The notes: generated by a model from the letters alone, not told the origin. Positions 9,264-18,748 are shown, numbered from the stretch's first letter. The stretch is 64,000 nucleotides of DNA from Nostoc sp. KVJ3 (GCF_026127265.1 NZ_WWFG01000001.1:3015501-3079500); one strand, 5' to 3'. Numbers and translations are program-made.

Positions 9264-10574
9264 ATGACTCAGGCCATCAAAACCCAAACTCCAACCCAAA
9301 CCAGCACTGCCTACTTTCAAGCTTTAAAGTGTAAAGAATGTGGTGCGGAATATGAACTCAAAGCCACTAATGTTTGTGAGTCATGTTTTGGCCCGTTAGA
9401 AGTCAAATATGACTACAGCGCCCTCCGTCTAACTGTCACTCGTGAAACAATTCAAGCTGGGCCCAATTCAATTTGGCGCTACCGTCCCTTTTTGCCTGTC
9501 GCAACTGACAATGTTATAGATGTGGGAACGGGTATGACTCCCTTGGTTCGTTCTCACCGTCTTGCCCGCCGCCTGGGTCTAAATAAGCTTTATATAAAAA
9601 ATGATGCCGTTAATATGCCCACCCTGAGCTTTAAGGATCGGGTAGTTTCAGTTGCTCTATCAAGGGCGCGAGAGTTGGGTTTCACTACCGTGTCTTGCGC
9701 TAGTACGGGTAACTTAGCAAATTCTACAGCTGCGATCGCAGCCCACGCCGGTTTAGACTGCTGTGTGTTCATCCCCGCAGATTTAGAAGCCGGTAAAATT
9801 ATTGGTAGTTTGATATATAGTCCTACCTTAATGGCCGTCAAGGGTAACTACGATCAAGTAAACCGTCTCTGCTCGGAAGTTGCTAACACACACGGTTGGG
9901 GTTTTGTCAATATTAATCTGCGTCCTTATTATTCTGAAGGTTCCAAGACGCTAGGTTTTGAAGTGGCGGAACAACTAGGCTGGGAACTCCCCGATCATGT
10001 GGTTGCTCCCTTGGCATCTGGTTCGCTATTTACAAAAATTTATAAGGGTTTCCAAGAATTTATCGAAGTTGGTTTAGTAGAAAACAAAAAAGTCCGTTTC
10101 AGTGGCGCTCAAGCTGAAGGTTGTTCGCCCATCGCCCAAGCCTTCAAAGAAGGACGCGACTTTATTAAACCAGTTAAACCGAATACAATTGCGAAATCAC
10201 TAGCGATCGGCAACCCAGCAGACGGCATTTATGCTGTAGAGTTAGCTCAGAAAACTGGTGGTAACATTGAATCAGTCAATGATGCAGAAATTATTGATGG
10301 CATCAAGCTGCTGGCAGAAACCGAAGGCATCTTCACAGAAACGGCTGGTGGTACAACCGTGGCCGTGCTGAAAAAACTGGTAGAAGCTGGCAAAATTGAT
10401 CCAGATGAAACTACTGTGATTTACATCACCGGTAATGGTTTGAAAACCCAAGAAGCAATTCAAGGCTACGTTGGTGAACCCTTGACTATTGATGCTAAAC
10501 TAGATAGTTTTGAACGGGCTTTAGAGCGATCGCGGACTCTCGATCGCTTGGAATGGCAACAAGTCCTCGTTTAG
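9264..10574 (+). CDS. thrC: Threonine synthase
   Basis: 436 residues. It converts O-phospho-L-homoserine to L-threonine with pyridoxal phosphate, in the cytoplasm. The N-terminus has a rubredoxin-like knuckle CKEC (Cys23/26) and CESC (Cys38/41), seen in many cyanobacterial and archaeal-type threonine synthases. The PLP lysine is Lys124 in PTLSFKDR. STGNLANSTAA and the Gly-rich VVAPLASGSLFTK are cofactor phosphate-binding segments. Length is normal for the class. It is followed 87 bp later on the same strand by a MoaD/ThiS-like gene, so the two may be co-transcribed. The gap holds TAACTCT-type tandem repeats. The family is clear; the functional link to the sulfur carrier is inference. Confidence 0.95.
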   Translation: MTQAIKTQTPTQTSTAYFQALKCKECGAEYELKATNVCESCFGPLEVKYDYSALRLTVTRETIQAGPNSIWRYRPFLPVATDNVIDVGTGMTPLVRSHRLARRLGLNKLYIKNDAVNMPTLSFKDRVVSVALSRARELGFTTVSCASTGNLANSTAAIAAHAGLDCCVFIPADLEAGKIIGSLIYSPTLMAVKGNYDQVNRLCSEVANTHGWGFVNINLRPYYSEGSKTLGFEVAEQLGWELPDHVVAPLASGSLFTKIYKGFQEFIEVGLVENKKVRFSGAQAEGCSPIAQAFKEGRDFIKPVKPNTIAKSLAIGNPADGIYAVELAQKTGGNIESVNDAEIIDGIKLLAETEGIFTETAGGTTVAVLKKLVEAGKIDPDETTVIYITGNGLKTQEAIQGYVGEPLTIDAKLDSFERALERSRTLDRLEWQQVLV

Positions 10575-10661
10575 TTAGAAATTAGGAATTATGAGTTTTT
10601 TATTCATTACTCTTAACTCCTAACTCTTAACTGTATTCCTAACTCTTCACTTTGTAATTCT

Positions 10662-10937
10662 ATGGCTGTAACAGTTTTAGTTCCTACGACTCTTCAGAAT
10701 TTGACTAATAACCAAGCTAGTCTAGAATCTAACGGTAGCACCATTGCTGAACTGTTAGACTCCTTAGAACAAAGCTTTCCTGGTATAAAATCCCGGTTGT
10801 GCGATGAAGAAGGCAAACTACGGCGTTTTGTAAATTTTTACGTCGACAGTGAAGATATTCGCTACTTGGATGGTATGAACACAGTCCTGAAAGATGGCGA
10901 TGAAGTAAGTATTGTCCCCGCAGTCGCTGGTGGTTAA
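10662..10937 (+). CDS. MoaD/ThiS-family ubiquitin-like sulfur carrier
   Basis: 91 residues with a beta-grasp fold pattern: MAVTVLVPTTLQNLT, then IAELLDSLEQSFPGI and LKDGDEVSIVPAVAGG. It ends in Gly-Gly, the C-terminus that is adenylated and turned into a thiocarboxylate in MoaD, ThiS and CysO. In this family the protein passes sulfur to a biosynthetic partner. It lies directly after thrC rather than with moa or thi genes, which points to amino-acid sulfur chemistry (a CysO-like or homocysteine route) rather than molybdopterin or thiazole synthesis. No E1-like activating enzyme or JAMM protease is seen nearby. The family assignment is firm; the pathway is inferred. Confidence 0.85.
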   Translation: MAVTVLVPTTLQNLTNNQASLESNGSTIAELLDSLEQSFPGIKSRLCDEEGKLRRFVNFYVDSEDIRYLDGMNTVLKDGDEVSIVPAVAGG

Positions 10938-10981
10938 TAGACTAGAAACTTAACTAGACAAACCTTTGAGAGATCACTTTG

Positions 10982-11003
10982 TTCCCAGTCTGAAGACTGG
11001 GAA
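10982..11003. repeat. Palindromic hairpin repeat
   Basis: TTCCCAGTCT and AGACTGGGAA form a perfect 10-bp inverted repeat just after the MoaD-like gene. No T-run follows, so it is not a classical terminator. Confidence 0.6.
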
Positions 11004-11127
11004 TATCCATTAAGAGGGTTGTCGCCTCTGGTACTTGCGGCAGAGCGCATGAGACGAAAAGTCTATAAATGTTTGCTGTAGTGATCGATCGGTAGGAAAA
11101 CTCAGTGTCAGCACTTCAATAGGCTAA

Positions 11128-11481
11128 CTATGCAGCAGTTATCTGAGAAAGTCTTTGTTGCCAAGACTCATTGTCATCGATAGTTAAGATAATCCGTTTG
11201 TAGGATTCATCTCGCAATTGAATCGTTAAATAATTTGTCTCTCGATTCACATACCAAAACTCCTTACCACGGTTAGTGTAATAAGTTCCAGCCTTAATTA
11301 CTCCAGGAATAAAGCTACCAGGGGCACGCAATTCTCGCCAATTACTTTGGGGTTCGGCTATCGTAACTTGCTCAATATGAGCTAGCGATATTTGCCAAAG
11401 TTTGTTACAGCGAACAGCTAGCAGTTGCTCTTTAAAGGTAAATTCTATCTGCAATTTATCATCAACAATACTTAGGTTCAT
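11128..11481 (-). CDS. Hypothetical protein, possible bacterial PH-like fold
   Basis: 117 residues, no signal peptide or membrane segment. The alternating beta pattern and the segments LRAPGSFIPGVIKAGTYY and EFWYVNRETNYLTIQLRDE resemble bacterial PH-like domains, in which a short beta barrel ends in a helix (here ESWQQRLSQIT). No catalytic residues are visible. It stands alone, convergent with the MoaD-like gene. Fold assignment is from pattern only and moderate at best; the coding call is firmer because the frame is intact and the composition is protein-like. Confidence 0.6.
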   Translation of the reverse strand: MNLSIVDDKLQIEFTFKEQLLAVRCNKLWQISLAHIEQVTIAEPQSNWRELRAPGSFIPGVIKAGTYYTNRGKEFWYVNRETNYLTIQLRDESYKRIILTIDDNESWQQRLSQITAA

Positions 11482-11542
11482 GATGAACTTAGTTGGCAGT
11501 AATTTTTCTGTATAGATAGATTATAAGTTAACTTATCTACAC

Positions 11543-11806
11543 CGTACCCAGCCTTCCGCCCCTGCGATCGAGATTCTTAATCCCCTTGAGCTTCGGATTT
11601 TAAAAGCTAAATCTCCCAAACTACCCAAGCTACTAACAGTTAGTTGGGCTGTAGAAGCGTTGGCGAAGCCCGCCGTAGGCATCGCTCGTCTTGGAGGTTA
11701 TCTTGAACATCGAAGCAAAACACCAATTGGTATCCAAGTACTGTGGCGAGGTTGGTTAAAATTGCACGACCTCTGTGAAGGTTGCCAGCTTGCAAAAAAG
11801 ACTTAA
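11543..11806 (+). pseudogene. 3' remnant of a Tn5/IS4-type transposase
   Basis: The plus frame reads LELRILKAKSPKLPKLL, then IARLGGYLEHRSKTPIG and VLWRGWLKLHDLCEGCQL, ending at TAA 11806. The GGxLxRKxDGxPGxxxLWRG pattern is the C-terminal end of Tn5-like transposases. The N-terminal and catalytic parts are absent. The middle (about 11650-11690, GCGTTGGCGAAGCCC) matches a common Nostoc short dispersed repeat, apparently inserted in frame. No terminal repeats are recognisable. It is a fossil of an insertion sequence. Confidence 0.6.
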
Positions 11807-11903
11807 CAGGAAAAGTCAGCTTTATTCATACATCAAACATCATAAAAAGTAAAAGTAAAAAGTATTTTTTACTTTTTACTTTTGCTTTATATTGTGTGAA
11901 GAA

Positions 11904-12587
11904 TTATTGATTGAACCCAGACATTTTTGGTCTTACAAAGTTAGTTGACGAATTACTGCTTCGGGCATTAGTGTTTGAGGAATTAGTAGTTGAAGAATCA
12001 ACCGTTGGGGAACTAAGATTTAAGAAATCGATGAGTTTGAGAGTACGTTTACTAATTTTCCAGCGCCCAGATTCCTTTACAACTTCATCCTCATAAGTAC
12101 CATTAGCAACATCAATGCTAGTTTCTGAACGTTTATGAGTCGCATGAAGATAAGAAGACATCGTTACTTTGCCATTTTTAAATAAAATGTTTATAGTACC
12201 CATCAAATGTTGGGTAGCTGTATAACCATTTCCTCGGAATACTGAATTGACAAAATCTGCCCAAGCATCTGTCCCATAACTTGTTTGAGTTGTCCCATCA
12301 GGAAAAATAGCAGTTAAGATTGCATTCTGAGTAAAACAATCTCGATAAATATTCTTTCCCTCTGGGAGATTTCCTCTACCAATAGCATCAGTTCCCAATG
12401 AGTAACAGGATGTTAATTGTTGAATCTCAAGTTTTGCTTCTGCGTTGGGTTCACTTGCACTTGCTAGTTCAAACCTACCTCCAACAAACAGCACAAGACT
12501 GACTGCAAGCACAATTAATGTAATCTTATTTAACAAAAACGAGATTGCCTTCGGAACTATTCGCCCAACTTCTCTTCTTTTTTCCAC
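11904..12587 (-). CDS. Exported SnoaL/NTF2-like protein
   Basis: 227 residues. A hydrophobic segment at about 18-37 (ITLIVLAVSLVLFVGG) is a signal peptide or membrane anchor. Residues about 52-190 have the cone-shaped SnoaL-like pattern: an N-terminal helix, then YRDCFTQNAILTAIFPDG, FVNSVFRGNGYTATQHLMG and DEVVKESGRWKISKRTLKLID. The last 30 residues are Ser/Asn/Thr repeats of low complexity. The start is a GTG preceded at nine bases by AAGG. The family includes cyclases, isomerases and non-catalytic binding proteins, and no specific substrate can be named. The downstream gap (11807-11903) ends in a short repeat AAAAGTAAAAAGTATTTTTTAC. Confidence 0.7.
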   Translation of the reverse strand: MEKRREVGRIVPKAISFLLNKITLIVLAVSLVLFVGGRFELASASEPNAEAKLEIQQLTSCYSLGTDAIGRGNLPEGKNIYRDCFTQNAILTAIFPDGTTQTSYGTDAWADFVNSVFRGNGYTATQHLMGTINILFKNGKVTMSSYLHATHKRSETSIDVANGTYEDEVVKESGRWKISKRTLKLIDFLNLSSPTVDSSTTNSSNTNARSSNSSTNFVRPKMSGFNQ

Positions 12588-12950
12588 GGAATAACACCTT
12601 AATTTTTACTATTTTCACATCTTGCAACTTGCCAATAACTCACTTTATGGCTGATATATTAGCTAGTAAAATATAACTAAATTTCTTGAATATCTAGTTA
12701 GATACTACTTTTATATCAGCTCGTAAATTAGAAATAACAAGATTGGATGCATATAATTCAGTTATTATAATAACAGTCAATACATAAAGTTTCAAGTATA
12801 AATTATGGCTAGTTTTGTATTGATTCGATTAAGTAATTAAGTTACTACTTACATAGTTTTGTTAACAGAAAAATAACCTTGATTTTAGCGACTTTTAAAA
12901 ACAAAGTACAATTACTATTATCATCATAAATCATTAGTGATAAACAAAAT

Positions 12951-12975
12951 ACCCGAATTATTTGATAATTCGGGT
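12951..12975 (-). terminator. Possible rho-independent terminator, minus strand
   Basis: ACCCGAATTA and TAATTCGGGT form a 10-bp perfect stem with a 5-base loop. Read on the minus strand it is followed by ATTTTGTTTAT. The nearest upstream minus gene is the large kinase ending at 13328. The gap between them is filled by two repeat elements, so this may be the kinase's displaced terminator. Confidence 0.4.
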
Positions 12976-12999
12976 GTCTGCGGCTATGGCTTTGCTATT

Positions 13000-13165
13000 A
13001 GAGGATGTTTGAAAAGTCCTTTTCTTAGTAGCAAAACATTTTAGATCCCCCTAAATCCCCCGATAAATTGGGGGACTTTGATTCCAGTTCCCCCCTTTTT
13101 AAGGGGGGTTAGGGGGGATCAACAAGTGCCTAAAATCACAGCTAAATACTTTTCAAACAACCTCT
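13000..13165. repeat. MITE-like inverted-repeat element (166 bp)
   Basis: The ends are AGAGGATGTTTGAAAAGT and ACTTTTCAAACAACCTCT, inverse of each other with one mismatch in 18. The interior holds C-rich and G-rich arms (GATCCCCCTAAATCCCCC; GGGGGGTTAGGGGGGATC) that can fold together. No transposase is encoded. It lies downstream of the large kinase. Confidence 0.7.
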
Positions 13166-13166
13166 T

Positions 13167-13302
13167 AGACCACTTGCACGAATGCAAAACTACCCCCAAC
13201 CCCTTCTCCCAATATTGGGAGAAGGGGAGTAATTTCAAAGTCCCTCTCCCGATTTTGGGAGAGAGATTTAGGGTGAGGGCTTTTGATTTATACAAGAGGT
13301 CT
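13167..13302. repeat. Second MITE-like element abutting the first (136 bp)
   Basis: The ends AGACCACTTGCA and TACAAGAGGTCT are inverse with 10 of 12 matching. The interior has CCCTTCTCCCAATATTGGGAGAAGGG-like arms and a second CTCTCCC/GGGAGAG hairpin. It begins one base after the neighbouring element ends. Confidence 0.55.
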
Positions 13303-13327
13303 AATGTGTCATTGCCATGATAAATTA

Positions 13328-16300
13328 TTATCCCAAAATTGGGATAGAAATTATAAATTGTGTTCCTTGTCCTAAGACTGATTCACAAATCAAACTTCCA
13401 CCATGATTTTCTACTATAATTTGGCGACTAATAGATAATCCTAATCCTGTACCTTTCCCTACGCATTTAGTAGTAAATAAATTTTCAAAAATACAGGACT
13501 TAACTTCTTCTGACATTCCTTTAGCATTATCTCGAATATTAATTATCAGATTATTATCTTTCTCAATCTTAGTTAAGATAGTAATAATATTAGGATAATT
13601 ATCTTGAACTTCCATAAAACTACGACCGATATTTGCTTCTTCTAGAGCATCTATTGCATTTGCAATAATATTCATAAAAACTTGATTCAACTGTCCCAAA
13701 TAGCATTTGACTAAAGGGATATTTCCATACTCCTTAATGACTTGAATTGCTGGACGATTACAATCGGCTTTCAGACGATGCTGTAAAATCAACAAAGTAC
13801 TATTAATCCCTTCATGGATATTAGCTAGCACTTTAGAGGTAGTATCAGCGCGGGAAAAAGTACGGAGAGAGGTACTAATATTACGAATGCGCTGTGTGCC
13901 AACTGTCATCCCATCAATCATTTTGGGTAAATCTTTTAGTAGGAAATCTATATCTATCTCTTCAGCTTTCTCTTCAATCTCAGCACCAGGATTCGGGAAC
14001 TTTTCTCGGTATAGTTGGAGATAGTCTATTAAATCAGTAACGCTATCTTTTGCTTGGACTATACTACCTGTAATAAAACCAACTGGGTTGTTGATTTCGT
14101 GTGCTACACCTGCAACTAAATTTCCTAAAGAAGACATTTTTTCGCTTTGGATAAGTTGTAATTGTGCCTCTTGTAAATCTTTTATTGACTGTTCTAATTC
14201 TCTAGATTTGTCTTGTTCTCTTGTGTACAAACGGGCGTTTTGGATAGCAATAGCCATTTGAGAAACCAAAACTTTTAATACCTCTACCCTTTTTGGAACA
14301 AAAGCCCCTGATGATAACTGATTTTCTAAATAAATAATCCCCGTAATTTGGGATTGGTAAATTATGGGTAAGCAAAAGATTGATTTTGTTTTAAATTTCT
14401 GAATATAAATATCAAGGTTAAACGGTTCTGTAATGATCGCATCATTTAATACAAGATATTGCTGAGTGCGAAAAACGTAGTTAATTACAGATAGCGGTAA
14501 ATCCTGATAAGTTTCAACAGGAATAGAATGTAAAACTGTCACTACATCGTCAGCAGCATTTCCTGAAGCTTCGATATAGAGTTTATTGTCTTTAAATAGG
14601 AGTAGTATTGCTTTATGGGCAGCAGCATTTTCTAGTAAAATTTTGATTAGCTTATCCAACAAACTTTCTAAAACAATTTCGTTGGTAATCGCTTGCGAAA
14701 ACTTGATGAATGCATTAAAGTCTAAGAAATTGCTTAAGCTGCTATTAGTAGTTGTGGTAGTGGTAGAATGAATTGTATCTATTTTAGAAGTAGTAGTTTC
14801 TATAGTAGTAGTTTGTTCTACTAGAAAAACATACTTTGATTCTAAGTATTTAACTTTAGCGATCGCACCCCAACGAATATAGGCATAATAGGCTTTAGTT
14901 ATATAGGTTTGATGAATTAAATCTTTACCTAGAGATTGATAAAATTTTCCTGCTAACTCATAAGCTAAAGCTTCTTCTTGGAGAAAACCATTTTCCTGAG
15001 ATTTGGCAATAGAGTTATCGTAGTAGTCCATTGCTTGCAGCTTTTGACCCAAAATCCGATACCTCTCTGCCTCTACGAGATAAAATCTATGTAAGTGATT
15101 CGTAGGTGCATGAGTAGCCCAAAGTTGCATTTTTTGCTGATTAGCTTGGACTTTTTCTAGAATAGTTTGCTTTTCAGACTCTTTAGCGGTATGATATATT
15201 GCTAAGTTTGCTAAAGAATCGTAAAAATAGAACATTGGAACAACAAATAACCCTGTAACACCACCTAAAGATTTTTCTGCGATCGCAGCATATTCTACAG
15301 CTTTAAAATACTCCCCAAATATGTAAGAGAGCATTAGTTTATTGACAAATAGATGGTTAATTGTGTAAAGGTCATTTACTTGTTGATGAATTGGCAGCAT
15401 ACTTTGCTCGTCGTAGGCTTCTCCAATTAAACAGTCTACATTTTCGTAATTACCTTTCAAATTCAAAACTGTTTGTAAATATACTAGATTCCAAGTTAAA
15501 GCTACTTGCTGCTTAATTTTTTTTAGTGATTCACAATAAGCTGTTAGTTCTTTTTCTAAAACCCAAAGTTCCTTACCCAACCAAAATGAATGATAGGGAT
15601 AAATATAACCACAATAGCCAGCATATTCTAAATCTCCGGTTTCCAGACCACTAGCATATCCAGACATTGATGATGTTAATGTCTCCCTAATATGTTCTTT
15701 CCAGTGCATAACATGAGCGCTAACAACCGTTAGAATTTTAGCCTTGAGTTCTTCAGCATTAAATTGCGACACCAAACTAGAAGCTAATTTACCAAATTCA
15801 TAGCCAGAATTAATTTCTCCTTGAACTCCACAAAGAAGTAAGCCATAAAGACTATAACCATAAGCAGATACAGCCGTATTGCCATAGTTTAAGGACAAAT
15901 TAACCATTTTACAAACAATAATTGGCATCATTGCAGGAGCAGTTTGAAAAGCCGCAGGTAGAACTCCCATTAATATCCTCATAGCCGCAATCTTGTTAGG
16001 ATCGGACATTAATGGTAAGTTAATCAAATCTGAAATAGATTTCCCTTTCAAAGAAATAGCAATTTCATCCATCCCCTGCTGAATATCAGTTGATGTCGGC
16101 TCATCTGGAAAATTTATTCCTAACAATTTCAAAATTGATACTGCTATCTGAATCGCTTCTAGTTGCTTACTTTGAATGATAGAAGCGATAATCTTTACTT
16201 CATAGACTTTCACTTTATCTAAAAGAATTTTGGCTTCTTGCTGCACCACCTCAGCCCATTGCTGCATCTGCTCAAAATTACCACCCAGATAAGCTGCTTC

Positions 16301-18748
16301 TGCGGCTCCTTCATATAAACCTATAGTTAAAATATATTCGGTTTCCCAAGCGTCTATGCTTGAAAGTTCTATGCCATTTGTGAAATACTTAAGTGCAGCT
16401 TCATAAGCTGTAGAAGCTTTAGCTTTTCGCCCTGCAATTAAATTTAATCGTGCCAATTCAGTTTTATCAGATTGCTCTATTAGGTTAACAATACCTACAT
16501 TTAACTGATTGACGACATCAAAAATATTAGCTTCTATTTCCTCCTTTGGGATATTTTTTAGAAGCAATTGCCCAATTCTCAGGTGAGTAGATTTCTTAAG
16601 TTCTTCTGGAATCAGCGAATATGCTGCTTGTTGTACTCTGTCATGCAAGAACTTGTAACCCACTCGTGAACTGTCAAAGTTTAAATTAACCGCTTCTTCT
16701 TGATTAAAAACTAAAGGAATCCGGTAAGCTTCACTTAAAGGTAGAATTAACCCTGCTTGCAAAGCCGCGTGTAAATCATTGGCTGTCGAAGAAGGTGATT
16801 TTTCATTAACTATTGATAAAACATCCAGACTAAATCTGTCACCCACGCAAGCTGCTAATTTTAAAACATCTTGGGTAAATTTTGGTAGTTTCTCAACTCT
16901 ACTGGCAACTAACTCAACTACATTCTTCTCGGTAATCCCAATTGCTTGAATATCCTCTAAATTCCATTGCCATTGAGCCTTAATGAAGTCAAATGTTAAA
17001 AGTTTTTCTTGATGTAGTGCTTGAATAAGTTGTGTGATAAAAAATGGATTTCCACCTGTCTTATTAGAAATTAATTCAGCTAAATGGATAATTTTATTGT
17101 CAAAAACGCTGAATTCTGTATCATGCTTAACCTCTGTCTCTTGTAAGGTTTCGCCAACTAGCTGAGTCACATTCTCTAAATTTAAAGGTTGCAACACAAT
17201 ATTATTAACAACTGTGCCAACATTCTTAATTTCTTCTATCTTTTGGATTAAAGGATGTGCTGCATTAACTTCATTATCTCTATATGCACCAATAAACAAT
17301 AGATTTTTGCTATCGGTATCAGTTATGAGTAGTTGGATTAAATTCAATGTGGCTGAATCTGCCCATTGTAAATCATCTAAAAATATGACTAAGGGATGTT
17401 CTTTTTGCGTAAAAACTTGGATAAACTCTTTAAAAACTCGATTGAAGCGATTTTGTGATTCTGTTGCACCAATTTGGGCAACGTCTGGCTGTGTACCAAC
17501 AATTAATTCTACTTCTGGAATTACGTCAGTAATGACTTTTCCATTTGTTCCTAAAGCTGATAGTATTTTTTCCCGCCAGGTTTCTATTTTTTCATTATTT
17601 TCTGTTAGTAAATACTGCATTAAATAGGCAAAAGCTTGAATTAGAGAAGCATAAGGTATATTTCGCTTTAATTGGTCAAATTTACCAGAAATAAAGTAAC
17701 CTTGTCTGCGAGTGATGGGTTTATTAACTTCATTGACTAAAACTGATTTTCCAATACCAGAATAACCAGAAACTAGCATCATCTCACTCGTCCCAGATGT
17801 AACCCGTTCAAATGCAGCTAACAGTTCATTAACTTGGTTTTCACGGCCATATAATTTTTGAGGAATTAATAACTGGCTTAATACATCTAAACGTCCTGGA
17901 ACAAAATCAGTAATTGTACCCTTAGTTTTTAACTGATTAAGACATAACTCAAAATCTGCTAATAATCCTGTAGCGCTTTGATATCTGTCTTCAGCATTTT
18001 TCGCCATTAACTTCAGCACAATTTCTGAGATGGCGTTAGGAATTTTTGGATTTAATAACTGTGGATTTATCGGTTGAACAGCAATGTGACTATAAACTAT
18101 TTCTAAGGGGTCTTGACTAAAAAATGGTATTTTATCAGTAAGCATTTCATATAAAGTCACACCAAGAGAATAAAAGTCAGTGCGATAATCGAGAATACGA
18201 TTCATTCTCCCCGTTTGTTCGGGAGACATATAAGCAAGTGTGCCTTCAACGCAGTTAGGGTTATTAAATTGAGGATTTTCCTTATTTAGGCGGGAAGCTA
18301 TACCAAAGTCAGTGAGTTTAACAATACCTGTCTCAGAATTAATGATGATGTTACTAGGTTTAATGTCTTTATGAATAATTTGATGTTTATGTAAATAATC
18401 TATAGCTTTAGTCAGTTGAATAGCAATATTTAAGTTTTTAATTAAATCAAATTCTTCTGTTTGTGGAATTTCGGCTAAAGATTGGCCACCAAAGTCTTCT
18501 AACAATAGCCCAACCCGGTTATCAAAGGTTTCCAGACTAATGGCTTTGACTATATTGGGATGATTTAAACTCTGCTGAATTTGATACTCATTTTTCAGAC
18601 GAGTAAAGGCTTCGAGGGTAGGATATTCATTTTTAAGCAACTTGAGAATAACTCGCTGTTGCGTCTTTGGCATTTGTGTTTGATAAATAATTGTTTGGAT
18701 TCCTTCGTGGAGAGTCGAGTTGATTTGGTATCCAGTGCGATTTGGCAT
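13328..18748 (-). CDS. Trifunctional Ser/Thr kinase, AAA-type ATPase and histidine kinase
   Basis: 1806 residues, a multidomain signalling protein of the HstK type known from Anabaena/Nostoc. Residues about 6-270 are a Hanks-type kinase: Lys36, HKDIKPSN (Asp128) and DFG (147-149). Residues about 298-600 are an AAA/STAND-like ATPase: Walker A GYSGIGKS at 328-335 and Walker B VIFLDDL at 454-460. A long helical TPR-like region follows. A GAF domain lies at about 1345-1490, then a coiled coil, a histidine-kinase H-box (AGVAHEINNPVG, near 1543) and N, G1 and G2 boxes (IIANAIDAL, NIRDNAKGM, GKGTGLGLS). All catalytic motifs are intact, so both kinase activities are plausible. No transmembrane segment or receiver domain is present. 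The signal is unknown; GAF suggests a small ligand or chromophore. Confidence 0.93.
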   Translation of the reverse strand: MPNRTGYQINSTLHEGIQTIIYQTQMPKTQQRVILKLLKNEYPTLEAFTRLKNEYQIQQSLNHPNIVKAISLETFDNRVGLLLEDFGGQSLAEIPQTEEFDLIKNLNIAIQLTKAIDYLHKHQIIHKDIKPSNIIINSETGIVKLTDFGIASRLNKENPQFNNPNCVEGTLAYMSPEQTGRMNRILDYRTDFYSLGVTLYEMLTDKIPFFSQDPLEIVYSHIAVQPINPQLLNPKIPNAISEIVLKLMAKNAEDRYQSATGLLADFELCLNQLKTKGTITDFVPGRLDVLSQLLIPQKLYGRENQVNELLAAFERVTSGTSEMMLVSGYSGIGKSVLVNEVNKPITRRQGYFISGKFDQLKRNIPYASLIQAFAYLMQYLLTENNEKIETWREKILSALGTNGKVITDVIPEVELIVGTQPDVAQIGATESQNRFNRVFKEFIQVFTQKEHPLVIFLDDLQWADSATLNLIQLLITDTDSKNLLFIGAYRDNEVNAAHPLIQKIEEIKNVGTVVNNIVLQPLNLENVTQLVGETLQETEVKHDTEFSVFDNKIIHLAELISNKTGGNPFFITQLIQALHQEKLLTFDFIKAQWQWNLEDIQAIGITEKNVVELVASRVEKLPKFTQDVLKLAACVGDRFSLDVLSIVNEKSPSSTANDLHAALQAGLILPLSEAYRIPLVFNQEEAVNLNFDSSRVGYKFLHDRVQQAAYSLIPEELKKSTHLRIGQLLLKNIPKEEIEANIFDVVNQLNVGIVNLIEQSDKTELARLNLIAGRKAKASTAYEAALKYFTNGIELSSIDAWETEYILTIGLYEGAAEAAYLGGNFEQMQQWAEVVQQEAKILLDKVKVYEVKIIASIIQSKQLEAIQIAVSILKLLGINFPDEPTSTDIQQGMDEIAISLKGKSISDLINLPLMSDPNKIAAMRILMGVLPAAFQTAPAMMPIIVCKMVNLSLNYGNTAVSAYGYSLYGLLLCGVQGEINSGYEFGKLASSLVSQFNAEELKAKILTVVSAHVMHWKEHIRETLTSSMSGYASGLETGDLEYAGYCGYIYPYHSFWLGKELWVLEKELTAYCESLKKIKQQVALTWNLVYLQTVLNLKGNYENVDCLIGEAYDEQSMLPIHQQVNDLYTINHLFVNKLMLSYIFGEYFKAVEYAAIAEKSLGGVTGLFVVPMFYFYDSLANLAIYHTAKESEKQTILEKVQANQQKMQLWATHAPTNHLHRFYLVEAERYRILGQKLQAMDYYDNSIAKSQENGFLQEEALAYELAGKFYQSLGKDLIHQTYITKAYYAYIRWGAIAKVKYLESKYVFLVEQTTTIETTTSKIDTIHSTTTTTTNSSLSNFLDFNAFIKFSQAITNEIVLESLLDKLIKILLENAAAHKAILLLFKDNKLYIEASGNAADDVVTVLHSIPVETYQDLPLSVINYVFRTQQYLVLNDAIITEPFNLDIYIQKFKTKSIFCLPIIYQSQITGIIYLENQLSSGAFVPKRVEVLKVLVSQMAIAIQNARLYTREQDKSRELEQSIKDLQEAQLQLIQSEKMSSLGNLVAGVAHEINNPVGFITGSIVQAKDSVTDLIDYLQLYREKFPNPGAEIEEKAEEIDIDFLLKDLPKMIDGMTVGTQRIRNISTSLRTFSRADTTSKVLANIHEGINSTLLILQHRLKADCNRPAIQVIKEYGNIPLVKCYLGQLNQVFMNIIANAIDALEEANIGRSFMEVQDNYPNIITILTKIEKDNNLIINIRDNAKGMSEEVKSCIFENLFTTKCVGKGTGLGLSISRQIIVENHGGSLICESVLGQGTQFIISIPILG

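Noticed and set aside
9020..9320. Small minus-strand frames ahead of and over the thrC start
   Set aside because: No Shine-Dalgarno, odd composition, and they run through the leader hairpin and antisense to thrC.
13078..13320. 80-residue plus-strand frame
   Set aside because: It lies wholly in the two inverted-repeat elements and reads hairpin sequence.
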